From positions 1 through 16,070 of the forward strand of contig NZ_DATLXO010000205.1 in assembly GCF_035575815.1 (NCBI RefSeq): a DNA stretch of 16,070 nucleotides, in the 5' to 3' direction. The notes beneath the pieces are model-generated. The model ran no database searches. It saw only the letters and a list, made by a program, of their open reading frames with translations, and had not been told where the DNA came from. Position 1 is the first letter of the stretch; every line of letters starts with the position of its first letter. Below are positions 1 through 8,591 of this stretch, in pieces. This DNA comes from Iamia sp035575815 (GTDB lineage Bacteria; Actinomycetota; Acidimicrobiia; Acidimicrobiales; Iamiaceae). The translations under genes were made by a program, and so were the position numbers.

Positions 1-1
1 G

Positions 2-1531
2 GTGCGGGGCGGGTCGGTGACCTACGGGCTCGAGGCCGAGACCGGTGACGGGTGGTGCCTGCCGGAGTCACAGCTGGCGATCTCGGGGATCTTGGTGGCC
101 CGGGCGATCTTTGACACGTTGACGGCGCCGAACGCCGATGGTGAGTACGTGCCGTACCTGGCGGAGTCGGTGGAGCCGAACGAGGCGTTCGACGAGTGGA
201 CGATCACGTTGCGCGACGGGGTGACGTTCCATGACGGCTCGGAGCTGACCGCGGAGGTGGTGAAGAACAACATCGATGCGTACCGGGGTCAGTACGAGGG
301 TCGGGCGGCGTTGTTGTTCATCTTCGTGCTCGACAACATCGACACCGTTGAGGTGACCGACGATCTCGAGGTGACGGTGACGACGAAGGTGCCGTGGGTG
401 TCGTTCCCGGCGTTCTTGCACTCCAGTGGCCGGTTGGGGATGATCGCGCAGGCGCAGCTCGATGATGCGGAGTCCTGTGATCGGGAGCTGATCGGGACGG
501 GGCCCTTCGAGTTCGAGAGCTGGGATCCGGGTCGGGAGTTCGTGGCCACCGCGAACGAGGACTACTGGCAGGAGGCTCCTGATGGGGAGCCGTACCCGTA
601 CCTCGAGGAGATCCGCTTCGTGCCGATCGTGGAATCCGAGCAGCGGGTCAACGCCCTCGAATCCGGTGAGATCGACCTCATGCACAGCTCGGGCGCCCAG
701 GACGCCATCACCCTCGACGGCCTGGAGGAGGACGGCGTGGTGAAGAACCGCTCCTCCGAGCAGTTCGCCGAGGTGTCGTTCGTCCAGATCAACTCCTCCA
801 AGGCTCCCCTCGACGATGTCCGGGTGCGCCGGGCCCTGGCCCTGGCCAACGACCGGGCCGACTACAAGGAGGTCATCAACCGGGGCCGCTTCACCATGGC
901 CTCGGGTCCGTTCGCCGAGGGCTCGCCCGCCTACCTGGAGGACGCCGGCTACCCCAGCGAGCAGGACCTCGAGGAGGCCGAGGCGTTGATCGCCGAGTAC
1001 GAGGAGGAGGTCGGCCCGCTCCGCACGATGACCTACCAGGCGACGCCGGGCGCCGCGAACCAAGAGGTCGCGGTGTACATCCAGCAGACCCTTCAGGAGG
1101 TCGGCATCGACATCGAGATCGAGACCGTCCAGCAGGACAAGCTCATCGACAACGCCATCAGCGGCGACTACGACCTCATGGGCTTCCGCAACTACCCCGG
1201 TGGTGACCCCGACGAGCTCTACGTCTGGTTCAACAGCACCTCTCCGGTGAACTTCGGGCGCATCAAGGACCCCGAGATCGACAGGCTGCTCGAGGAGGGC
1301 CGCTCCGAGCCCGACCCCGACACCCGGGAACAGATCTACCAGGACCTCAACCGCCAGTTCGGTGAGCAGGTGTGGAGCATCTGGGCGCACTGGACGACCT
1401 GGCGCATCTCCACCCAGCCCGAAGTGTTCGGCTACACGCCTGAGACCCTGCCCGCCCTCCCCGACGGCAGCGACCCGTTCGAGGGCCTGGCCACCGGGCA
1501 CCCCCTCCACGGCCTCTGGGTCGACGAGTAG
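2..1531 (+). CDS. ABC transporter substrate-binding protein, peptide/nickel type (SBP family 5), 5' partial
   Basis: This is the extracytoplasmic solute receptor of the importer encoded downstream; it would capture a peptide, nickel chelate or similar solute and deliver it to the permeases. About 509 residues are visible, but the gene runs off the left edge: there is no signal peptide or lipobox, and the first visible residues (RGGSVTYGLEAE) already match the early mature domain. The family-5 signature is at residues about 50-95, with the W-T-I-T-L-R-D-G-V-T-F-H-D-G-S core followed by a T-A-E-V-V segment. The C-terminal lobe continues to residue 509, with a natural TAG stop. A 52-base gap separates it from the first permease, so it is very likely the first gene of the operon. 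Codon use changes sharply near base 600, from GCG/TTG-rich to GCC/CTC-rich (see findings). The substrate cannot be read from sequence alone. Confidence 0.93.
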   Translation: MRGGSVTYGLEAETGDGWCLPESQLAISGILVARAIFDTLTAPNADGEYVPYLAESVEPNEAFDEWTITLRDGVTFHDGSELTAEVVKNNIDAYRGQYEGRAALLFIFVLDNIDTVEVTDDLEVTVTTKVPWVSFPAFLHSSGRLGMIAQAQLDDAESCDRELIGTGPFEFESWDPGREFVATANEDYWQEAPDGEPYPYLEEIRFVPIVESEQRVNALESGEIDLMHSSGAQDAITLDGLEEDGVVKNRSSEQFAEVSFVQINSSKAPLDDVRVRRALALANDRADYKEVINRGRFTMASGPFAEGSPAYLEDAGYPSEQDLEEAEALIAEYEEEVGPLRTMTYQATPGAANQEVAVYIQQTLQEVGIDIEIETVQQDKLIDNAISGDYDLMGFRNYPGGDPDELYVWFNSTSPVNFGRIKDPEIDRLLEEGRSEPDPDTREQIYQDLNRQFGEQVWSIWAHWTTWRISTQPEVFGYTPETLPALPDGSDPFEGLATGHPLHGLWVDE

Positions 1532-1583
1532 ACCCCGCCGGCGCCGTGCCCCCATACCCGCCCCCGACCGACGGATTCCCACC

Positions 1584-2588
1584 GTGAGCTCGAACGCCGT
1601 CCGCATCATCAAGCTGATCGCCCGCAAGCTGGGCCAGCTCGTCGTGGTGCTGTTCTGTGTGACCGTCTTCACCTTCCTGCTCGTCCGGCTGCTGCCGGGC
1701 GAGCCCGAAGACCTCCTCGTCCCGGTGAGCACCGACACCGCGGACCCCGAGCAGAGGGCGATCATCGAGGACCGCAAGGAGCAGATCCGCGCCGACCTCG
1801 ACCTCGACGACCCGCTCCCCCAGCAGTACATCGAGTGGATCAGCGGGTTCGTCACCGGCGATCTGGGCAACGAGTACACCGTGTCGAGCACGGTGCCGGT
1901 GAGCGACGCCGTCGGTGACGCCCTGCCCCCGTCGCTCCAGCTGATCCTGTACTCCCAGATCATTGCCCTGCTCGTCGCCATCCCGGTGGGGGTGATCGCC
2001 GCGTACCGGCAGGGCGGGATCCTCGACAAGATCGCCAACGCCGGCGCCTTCGGCGCGCTGTCGCTGCCGAACTTCGCCATCGGGCTCCTGCTCGCCTACT
2101 GGATCGGCGTCCGATCGGCGCTGCCCTTCGGACCCCAGGGCTACACACCGTTCTCCGACGACCCGACCGAGCACTTCCAGCAGATGATGCTCCCGGCGTT
2201 CAGCCTCGCCCTCGGCCAGATCGCGGTCTACATGCGCCTGTTGCGCAGCGACATGATCCAGACCCTGCAGGAGGACTTCATCCTCATGGCCAAGTCCAAG
2301 GGCATCTCGAACGCCCGGGTGCTGTGGCGCCACGCGCTGCGGCCGTCGAGCCTGACGCTGATCACGGTGGCCGGCCTGAGCGTCGGAACGCTCATCGGCG
2401 GCACCGTCGTCATCGAGGTCATCTTCGGCATCCCGGGCATGGGCGAGCTCATCGCCTCGTCGATCATCGGCCGGGAGTTCGTCACCCTCCAGAGCTGCGT
2501 GGCCATCGTGGCCATCGGCTTCGTGGTGATCAACGCCCTGCTCGACGTCCTGTACACGATCCTCGACCCCCGGATCCGCAATGCCTGA
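1584..2588 (+). CDS. ABC transporter permease, DppB/OppB-like
   Basis: This is the first of two inner-membrane channel subunits of the peptide/nickel-type importer, 334 residues. The GTG at 1584 was chosen because the residues after it lead straight into a typical N-terminal helix (about 17-38), and the longer in-frame extension overlaps the previous gene with low-quality Arg/Pro-rich sequence. The family pattern is clear: the first helix ends in R-L-L-P-G-E-P (35-41). A soluble loop follows with the D-L-D-L-D-D-P-L-P-Q-Q-Y segment and a G-D-L-G motif (92-95). The cytoplasmic EAA-type coupling loop lies around residues 230-256 (D-F-I-L-M-A-K-S-K-G then W-R-H-A-L-R-P). An F-G-I-P-G-M-G-E-L motif is at 281-289, and the protein ends D-P-R-I-R. 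Its last 8 bases overlap the start of the next permease, which indicates translational coupling. Confidence 0.95.
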   Translation: MSSNAVRIIKLIARKLGQLVVVLFCVTVFTFLLVRLLPGEPEDLLVPVSTDTADPEQRAIIEDRKEQIRADLDLDDPLPQQYIEWISGFVTGDLGNEYTVSSTVPVSDAVGDALPPSLQLILYSQIIALLVAIPVGVIAAYRQGGILDKIANAGAFGALSLPNFAIGLLLAYWIGVRSALPFGPQGYTPFSDDPTEHFQQMMLPAFSLALGQIAVYMRLLRSDMIQTLQEDFILMAKSKGISNARVLWRHALRPSSLTLITVAGLSVGTLIGGTVVIEVIFGIPGMGELIASSIIGREFVTLQSCVAIVAIGFVVINALLDVLYTILDPRIRNA

Positions 2589-3542
2589 CGCCCCCACCGC
2601 TCCGTCGTCTGAGCCCGCGGTCCTGATGCTCGAGGACGACAGCCTCAGCGACGAGGCGCCGTCCAACGAGGCCGGCTCCGGCATCGGTGTCGGCGGCTGG
2701 ATCGCCGCCGGCTGGCTGATCTTCGTGGTCGCCGTCGCCCTGCTGGCCCCGTTCCTGCCCGTCGACTCGCCCACCGCTCGGGGCGCCGGACCCCGGTTGC
2801 CCCTCTTCACCGAGGGTCACGTCCTGGGCACCGACTCGAGCCAGCGCGACGTGCTGTCGCGGCTCGTCTTCGGCGCCCGTTCGTCGCTCACCGTGGGCGC
2901 GGGCGCCGTGGCCGTCGGCTTCGTGGTCGGTGGGACGCTGGGGCTCATCGCGGGCTTCCGCCGGGGTCGCATCGACACCTTCCTCTCCAGCCTGTTCGAC
3001 ATCCTCCTCGCCTTCCCGGCTTTGGTCCTGGCCCTCAGCCTGGCCGTGTTCCTGAAGCCGCCCAGCGCCTCGGCGACCGCCGGGGCCGAGGAGATCGACA
3101 CCTCGGGCGGCCTCACCAGCATCCAGATCCTGGTGCTCGCCCTCGGCATCGTGGCCATCCCGCTCCTGGCCCGCATCACCCGCTCGACCACCCTCAGCTG
3201 GGCCCAGCGCGAGTTCGTGCTGGCGGCCCGGGCCCAGGGGGCCCGCAGCGGCCGTCTCATGGTCCGCGAGGTGCTGCCCAACGTGCTCCCGGCCATGTTC
3301 TCCATCGCCCTGCTCAGCATCGCCATCGCCATCATCGCCGAGGGCGCCCTCAGCCTCCTCGGCGTGGGCGTCGAGGCGCCCAACCCGTCGTGGGGGAACA
3401 TGATCACCGAGAACCGCAACGTGCGCTCGTCACCGCTCAACGCCCTGTTCAGCCCGATCGTCGCGTTGTTCGTCACCGTGATGGCGCTCAACTACCTGGG
3501 CGACGCCCTTCGCAAGAAGTTCGACGTCCGGGACAGCGCGCT

Positions 3543-3546
<4 letters not shown>
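2581..3546 (+). CDS. ABC transporter permease, DppC/OppC-like
   Basis: This is the second channel subunit of the importer, 321 residues, expected to pair with the upstream permease in the membrane. A polar, acidic N-terminal tail (1-35) precedes the first helix (about 38-60). The DppC-type periplasmic motif follows at residues 83-103 (G-T-D-S-S-Q-R-D-V-L-S-R then G-A-R-S-S-L). The classical motif has Gly where this one has Gln (GTDxxGRD), a mild deviation. The EAA-type coupling loop is at about 208-236 (Q-R-E-F-V-L-A-A-R-A-Q-G, then R-E-V-L-P-N-V-L-P). The late L-S-L-L-G-V-G motif followed by P-S-W-G-N-M is at 257-274, and N-Y-L-G-D-A-L-R is near the C-terminus. The ATG at 2581 sits inside the last codons of the previous gene, and the stop overlaps the GTG start of the next, so the three genes are probably translationally coupled. 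Confidence 0.95.
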
Positions 3547-4696
<1,150 letters not shown>

Positions 4697-4697
<1 letters not shown>

Positions 4698-5725
4698 TGG
4701 CCGGTCGTGGCACCGCTCACCTCGGCGCCCCCGAGGACTCGCTCCTGCGCATCGAGAACCTGCACGTCCGCTTCCCCACCGGGCGCGGCACCGTCTTTGC
4801 GGTGACCGACGTGTCACTCGACATCCGCAAGGGCGAGACGCTCGGGCTCGTGGGTGAGTCGGGCTGCGGGAAGTCCACCACCGGACGAGCCATCATGCAG
4901 CTGCCTCCCCCCACCGAGGGGACGGTCGTCTACGACGGCCAGGACCTGACCCGGCTGAAGGGTGAGAAGCTCCGGTCCATCCGCACCAAGCTGCAGATGA
5001 TCTTCCAGGACCCCATCTCGTCGCTCAACCCGCGGCGCAAGGTCGAAGACATCGTGGCCGAGGGTCTGCGGATCTGGAAGATCGGCACCGAGGCCGAGCG
5101 CGCCGCCAAGGTCGACGAGGTGCTCGAGGCCGTGGGTCTCGACCCCCAGGTCGCCCGTGGCCGCCGCCCGCACCAGTTCTCCGGTGGCCAGTGCCAACGC
5201 ATCTCGATCGCGCGCGCCGTGGTCACCGAGCCCGACCTCATCATCTGCGACGAGCCGGTGTCGGCCCTCGACGTGTCGGTGCAGGCCCAGATCCTCAACC
5301 TGCTCGAGGACCTCAAGACCCGCTACGGCCTCACTGTCATCTTCATCGCCCACGATCTGGCCGTGGTGAAGAACGTCAGCGACCGCGTGGCGGTGATGTA
5401 CCTGGGGCGGATGTGTGAGGTCGGCCCCCCGGACATCATCTACTCGACGCCGGCCCACCCCTACACCGAGGCCCTCCTCGCCGCGATCCCCGAACCCGAT
5501 CCCGACAAGGTCGACCCCGACCGCGTCCCCCTGGGCGGGGAGCTGCCCTCCCCCGTCTCGCCTCCCAGCGGGTGCCACTTCCGCACGCGCTGCCCGCGGG
5601 CCGACGAGGTCTGCGTCGAGGTGGTCCCGGAGATGGCCCCCACCGGTGACGGTCGCTTCGTCGCCTGCCACCACCCACTGGTCGAGACGGTCGTCGCCGT
5701 CGGCGCCGGGTCGGCGCAGGGCTGA
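4697..5725 (+). CDS. ABC transporter ATP-binding protein, DppF/OppF-like
   Basis: This is the second ATPase of the importer, 342 residues, expected to form a heterodimer with the preceding one. The ATG at 4697 shares its A with the TGA of the upstream gene (TGATG), so translation is probably coupled. Walker A is at 53-60 (G-E-S-G-C-G-K-S), the Q-loop at about 104 (F-Q-D-P), the signature at 161-165 (F-S-G-G-Q), Walker B and Glu at about 181-186 (L-I-I-C-D-E), and the switch His at 219. The C-terminal oligopeptide extension begins with H-P-Y-T-E-A-L-L (254-261). It contains C293, C299, C306 and C324 with the same spacing as in the partner ATPase. It is the last gene of the tightly packed transporter operon; the regulator gene starts 33 bases downstream. 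Confidence 0.95.
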
Positions 5726-5758
5726 CCCCGGCCCGCCCCGAGGTCGACGGCGTCCGCC

Positions 5759-6349
5759 ATGGCCACGAGGGCGACCCGCACGCGACTCGATCCGGAGGTC
5801 CGCCGCGAGCTGATCCTCGACGCGGCCGAGCGGGTGATGGTCGACCGCGTCCCCGCCGAGGTCACCTTCGAAGAGATCGCGGATGCCGCTCAGGTCTCGC
5901 GCGGGCTCGTCTACAACTACTTCAGAGACCGCACCGGCCTCCTCGTGGCCTTGGCCGAGCGGACCCTCGACCGTCTCGACCGCGAGGTGCTCGGGGCCCT
6001 CGACCCCGGTACCGATCTCCCCACCCAGGTGACCGCCCTGGGCCGGGCCTACGGTCGTCATGCCAAGGTCAACGGCGACACCTGGAGGTTGCTGTCGCGC
6101 AGCGGCCTCCTCGACCACCCCTCGGTGCAGGGGGCGCGCGCGGCGCGGGTCGGCCGCATCGCCGAGACCTGGGGTGACACCCCCGATGCGCACCTGGCGG
6201 CGTGGTCGATCACCGCCCTCTACGAGATGACCGGACTGAACCCGCTGCCGCCGCCCGTGCGGCCCGAGGACCTGGTACGCCTTCTCTGCGAGCTGCTCGT
6301 CCCGGGCCTCTCGGCTCGCGGCGTCGGCCCGGTGGCGACCTCGTCCTGA
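5759..6349 (+). CDS. TetR/AcrR-family transcriptional regulator
   Basis: This is a 196-residue one-component regulator of the TetR family, a dimeric DNA-binding protein that is normally released by a small ligand. The N-terminal part shows the standard layout: a helix from about 11 to 28 (P-E-V-R-R-E-L-I-L-D-A-A-E-R), then the helix-turn-helix at about 35-56 (V-T-F-E-E-I-A-D-A-A-Q-V-S-R-G-L-V-Y-N-Y-F). The remaining residues form the divergent ligand/dimer domain and identify no effector. It starts 33 bases after the last transporter gene on the same strand and may be co-transcribed with it, which would suggest control of the importer, but this is inferred only from position. The gap before it is too short to hold an obvious operator palindrome, and I saw none. 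The true promoter of the transporter operon lies outside the window. Confidence 0.92.
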   Translation: MATRATRTRLDPEVRRELILDAAERVMVDRVPAEVTFEEIADAAQVSRGLVYNYFRDRTGLLVALAERTLDRLDREVLGALDPGTDLPTQVTALGRAYGRHAKVNGDTWRLLSRSGLLDHPSVQGARAARVGRIAETWGDTPDAHLAAWSITALYEMTGLNPLPPPVRPEDLVRLLCELLVPGLSARGVGPVATSS

Positions 6350-6370
6350 GCCCCGATCGGTTGGCGGGGT

Positions 6371-6388
6371 CGGGCCGGGGCGGGCCCG
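6371..6388. terminator. Possible GC-rich hairpin after the TetR gene
   Basis: CGGGCC (6371-6376) and GGCCCG (6383-6388) form a perfect 6-bp inverted repeat around a 6-base loop in the 56-base gap after the regulator. There is no T-tract, and in such GC-rich sequence a hairpin of this size can arise by chance. It could be a weak terminator or an operator next to the following promoter. Confidence 0.25.
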
Positions 6389-6393
6389 CGTGG

Positions 6394-6399
6394 CAGGAT
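6394..6399 (+). promoter_or_regulatory. Putative -10 box for a leaderless isomerase transcript
   Basis: CAGGAT resembles the actinobacterial -10 hexamer TANNNT. It ends 6 bases before the ATG at 6406, so transcription would begin at or very near the start codon. No convincing -35 box is present at the usual spacing. The call rests on the repeated pattern of such boxes in this window. Confidence 0.4.
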
Positions 6400-6405
6400 C
6401 GACCC

Positions 6406-6879
6406 ATGGCACCACAGCCCGACATGACGATCGACACCTCCAAGCGCTACCAGGTGGTGCTCACCACCGACAGGGGCGACATCACCATGGTGCTCGACCC
6501 CGCGCTGGCCCCCGTGACGGTCAACAACTTCGTCACCCAGGCCCGCGCCGGGTTCTACGACGGCCTCACCTTCCACCGCGTGGTGCCCGGCTTCGTGGTC
6601 CAGGGCGGTGACCCGATGGGCACCGGCACCGGCGACGGCGGCTACAAGTTCGCCGACGAGCCCGTCCGGGCCGAGTACATCCTCGGCGCGGTGGCCATGG
6701 CCAACGCGGGGTCGAACACCAACGGCACCCAGTTCTTCATCTGCATCGATGACTGCACCGGAAAGCTCGAGAAGCTCTACAACCTCTTCGGCTTCGTCAC
6801 CGGCGGCATCGAGGTCGCCCAGTCGATTCAGAAGGGCGACACCATGACCTCCGTGACCGTCACCGAGAAGGACGACTGA
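6406..6879 (+). CDS. Cyclophilin-type peptidyl-prolyl cis-trans isomerase
   Basis: This 157-residue single-domain cyclophilin catalyses cis-trans isomerisation of Xaa-Pro bonds and assists protein folding. It has no signal peptide or membrane segment, so it is probably cytoplasmic. The core is complete: A-P-V-T-V-N-N-F-V (35-43), G-L-T-F-H-R-V-V-P-G-F-V-V-Q-G-G-D-P (53-70, with the catalytic Arg58 and Gln66), then A-M-A-N-A-G-S-N-T-N-G-T-Q-F-F-I (97-112) and F-G-F-V-T-G-G (128-134). The length matches short bacterial cyclophilins. I chose the ATG at 6406 because the family domain begins soon after it and a -10-like box sits 6 bases upstream. An in-frame ATG at 6424 is a possible alternative. 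The acyl-CoA synthetase begins 8 bases after its stop, so the two genes probably share a transcript, although no functional link is known. Confidence 0.95.
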   Translation: MAPQPDMTIDTSKRYQVVLTTDRGDITMVLDPALAPVTVNNFVTQARAGFYDGLTFHRVVPGFVVQGGDPMGTGTGDGGYKFADEPVRAEYILGAVAMANAGSNTNGTQFFICIDDCTGKLEKLYNLFGFVTGGIEVAQSIQKGDTMTSVTVTEKDD

Positions 6880-6887
6880 GAGGCCAG

Positions 6888-8534
6888 GTGGCCGAGGTCG
6901 TCGCCCCCGGCGGGCTCTCGTTGGCGGCGGCCCACGAGGCCATCGCCCGGCGCGTGCCGGACCGTCCCGCCCTGGTCTGGCGGGGACGCACCTGGACCTG
7001 GGGCGAGGAGGCCGAGCGCACCGCCCGGTTGGCGTCGGTCCTCGCCGCTCACGAGGTGGGCCTCGCCGCATCACCCGCCGTCCAGCCGTGGGAGTCGCCC
7101 CACGACCACGTCGCCCTGGTGCTGTTGAACAGCAACCAGTACCTCGAGGCCATGATCGCCGCAGCTCGCGCCCGGGCCGCGGCGGTCAACGTCAACTGGC
7201 GCTACACGGCCGAAGAGATGGCCGGGGTGTTCGATGACGCCCGCGTCGCGGCGGTCGTCTACCACGGGCGCTTCGCGGCCGAGGTCGCCGGAGCGCTGGC
7301 CCGCCTGGCGGTGGCCCCCCGCCTCGTCCTGCGCGTCGACGACGGCACCCCCGACTCCCTGCTGCCCGGAGCCCTCGACTACGAGGCCTCCCTGGCCGCA
7401 GCCGAGCCCGCCGCGCCCGATCCCGACTGGTCGGGCGACGACCGGTACGTGCTCTACACCGGCGGCACCACCGGCCGCCCCAAGGGGGTGCTCTGGCGCC
7501 AGGACGACTTCGCCGCGACGTGCCTGGGCATCACCGCCTCGGCCGAGGAGCTGGCGACCCAGGCCGAAGGACGGCGCCCGCTGCGCACCCTGCCGGCGGC
7601 GCCGTTCATGCACGGCGCCGCCCACTGGAACGCCCTCAGCGCCTGGCTCGGCGGCGGCACCGTCGTCGTGTCGGGCACGACCGACCGCTACGACCCCGCC
7701 GACGTGGTGGCCACCGCGGTGCGCGAGGAGGCCACCGCCCTGCTGCTCGTGGGCGACGCCTTCGCCCGCCCGCTCGTCGACGAGCTGCGCGAGCGCCCCT
7801 CGGGCCTGCGACTGCGGCACCTGCTCACGGGGGGCACGATCCTCTCGGCGCCGGTCAAGCAGGCGCTGCTCGAGCTGATCCCCGGCGTCAAGATCGTCGA
7901 CGTCCTCGGGTCGTCGGAGACCGGCCGCCAAGCCGTCACCACCTCCGACGGCGGCGAGCCGGCCACCACCGGGGCGTTCGTCCCCGCCCCCACCACCGTG
8001 GTCCTGGACGAGGACCGGACCCGGGTCCTCGGTCCGGGCGACGATGCCATCGGCTGGCTGGCCCAGGCCGGTCGGGTGCCCATGGGCTACCTGGGCGATC
8101 CCGACAAGACCGCGGCCACCTTCCCGACCATCGCCGGCACCCGGTACTCGGTAGCCGGCGACCGCGCCCGGTGGCTCGCCGACGGTCGGGTGGAGCTCCT
8201 CGGGCGCGAGGCGTCGTGCATCAACACCGGGGGCGAGAAGGTCTTCGCCGAGGAGGTCGAGCTCGCCCTGGCGCACCACCCGGGCGTGGCCGACTGCCTC
8301 GTCGTGGGTCGCCCCCACGACCGCTTCGGCAACGAGATCGTGGCCGTGGTGGCCCCCCGGGCGGGAGCGACGGTCGACGTCGAGGGCCTGCGGGCGGCGG
8401 CCGAGGGCCACCTGGCGGGCTACAAGCTGCCCCGGGCGGTCGTGCTCGTCACCTCCGTGCGCCGCAGCCCGAGCGGCAAGCCCGACTACGCCTGGGCCCG
8501 CCAGGCCGCCACGGGCCGAACTTTGAGCGGTTGA
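6888..8534 (+). CDS. AMP-forming acyl-CoA synthetase (FadD-like)
   Basis: This 548-residue adenylate-forming enzyme would activate a carboxylic acid with ATP and join it to coenzyme A. The phosphate-binding loop is Y-T-G-G-T-T-G-R-P-K-G (190-200). It is followed by V-L-W-R-Q-D-D, a pattern I associate with actinobacterial FadD19/FadD17-type ligases that act on branched or steroid side-chain acids. The A5 motif is G-S-S-E-T-G (341-346), A7 is Y-S-V-A-G-D-R (420-426, with the ribose-binding Asp425), A8 is G-R-E-A-S-C-I-N-T-G-G-E-K-V-F-A-E-E-V-E (439-458), and the catalytic lysine is Lys531 in P-S-G-K-P. The GTG at 6888 has an AGAGG Shine-Dalgarno-like sequence just upstream. The last codons and the stop lie inside the left arm of a 19-bp inverted repeat. 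The exact substrate cannot be told; the FadD19-like assignment is tentative. Confidence 0.93.
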   Translation: MAEVVAPGGLSLAAAHEAIARRVPDRPALVWRGRTWTWGEEAERTARLASVLAAHEVGLAASPAVQPWESPHDHVALVLLNSNQYLEAMIAAARARAAAVNVNWRYTAEEMAGVFDDARVAAVVYHGRFAAEVAGALARLAVAPRLVLRVDDGTPDSLLPGALDYEASLAAAEPAAPDPDWSGDDRYVLYTGGTTGRPKGVLWRQDDFAATCLGITASAEELATQAEGRRPLRTLPAAPFMHGAAHWNALSAWLGGGTVVVSGTTDRYDPADVVATAVREEATALLLVGDAFARPLVDELRERPSGLRLRHLLTGGTILSAPVKQALLELIPGVKIVDVLGSSETGRQAVTTSDGGEPATTGAFVPAPTTVVLDEDRTRVLGPGDDAIGWLAQAGRVPMGYLGDPDKTAATFPTIAGTRYSVAGDRARWLADGRVELLGREASCINTGGEKVFAEEVELALAHHPGVADCLVVGRPHDRFGNEIVAVVAPRAGATVDVEGLRAAAEGHLAGYKLPRAVVLVTSVRRSPSGKPDYAWARQAATGRTLSG

Positions 8535-8565
8535 GCGTCGCATCTGCGCTCAACCGCTCAAAGTT
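8519..8565. terminator. Perfect 19-bp inverted repeat between convergent genes, probable bidirectional terminator
   Basis: The left arm AACTTTGAGCGGTTGAGCG (8519-8537) and right arm CGCTCAACCGCTCAAAGTT (8547-8565) are exact reverse complements around a 9-base loop. The left arm holds the last codons and TGA stop (8532-8534) of the acyl-CoA synthetase gene. The membrane-protein gene on the other strand ends 27 bases further on. Position and symmetry fit a terminator for both directions. There is no T-rich tail beyond T-T-G-G, so it would be of the tail-less actinobacterial kind. Each arm also contains a 7-mer twice (TTGAGCG at 8523 and 8531). Confidence 0.75.
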
Positions 8566-8591
8566 GGTCGGACATGCCGCCTCGGGAGGGG

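Noticed and set aside
68..2080. A 670-codon open frame on the minus strand opposite the binding-protein and permease genes
   Set aside because: It is a low-complexity Arg/Leu/Val/Asp-rich antisense frame, as expected opposite GC-rich codons. The plus-strand genes have clear family motifs and operon spacing.
5726..5758. TetR operator between the last ATPase gene and the regulator gene
   Set aside because: The 33-base gap contains only the hexamer GTCGAC as a palindrome, too short to support an operator call.
6361..6366. TTGGCG as a -35 box for the isomerase gene (and TTGTGG at 14666-14671 for the small gene)
   Set aside because: Both are 27 bases from their -10 boxes, well outside the 16-19 base range usable by a housekeeping sigma factor.
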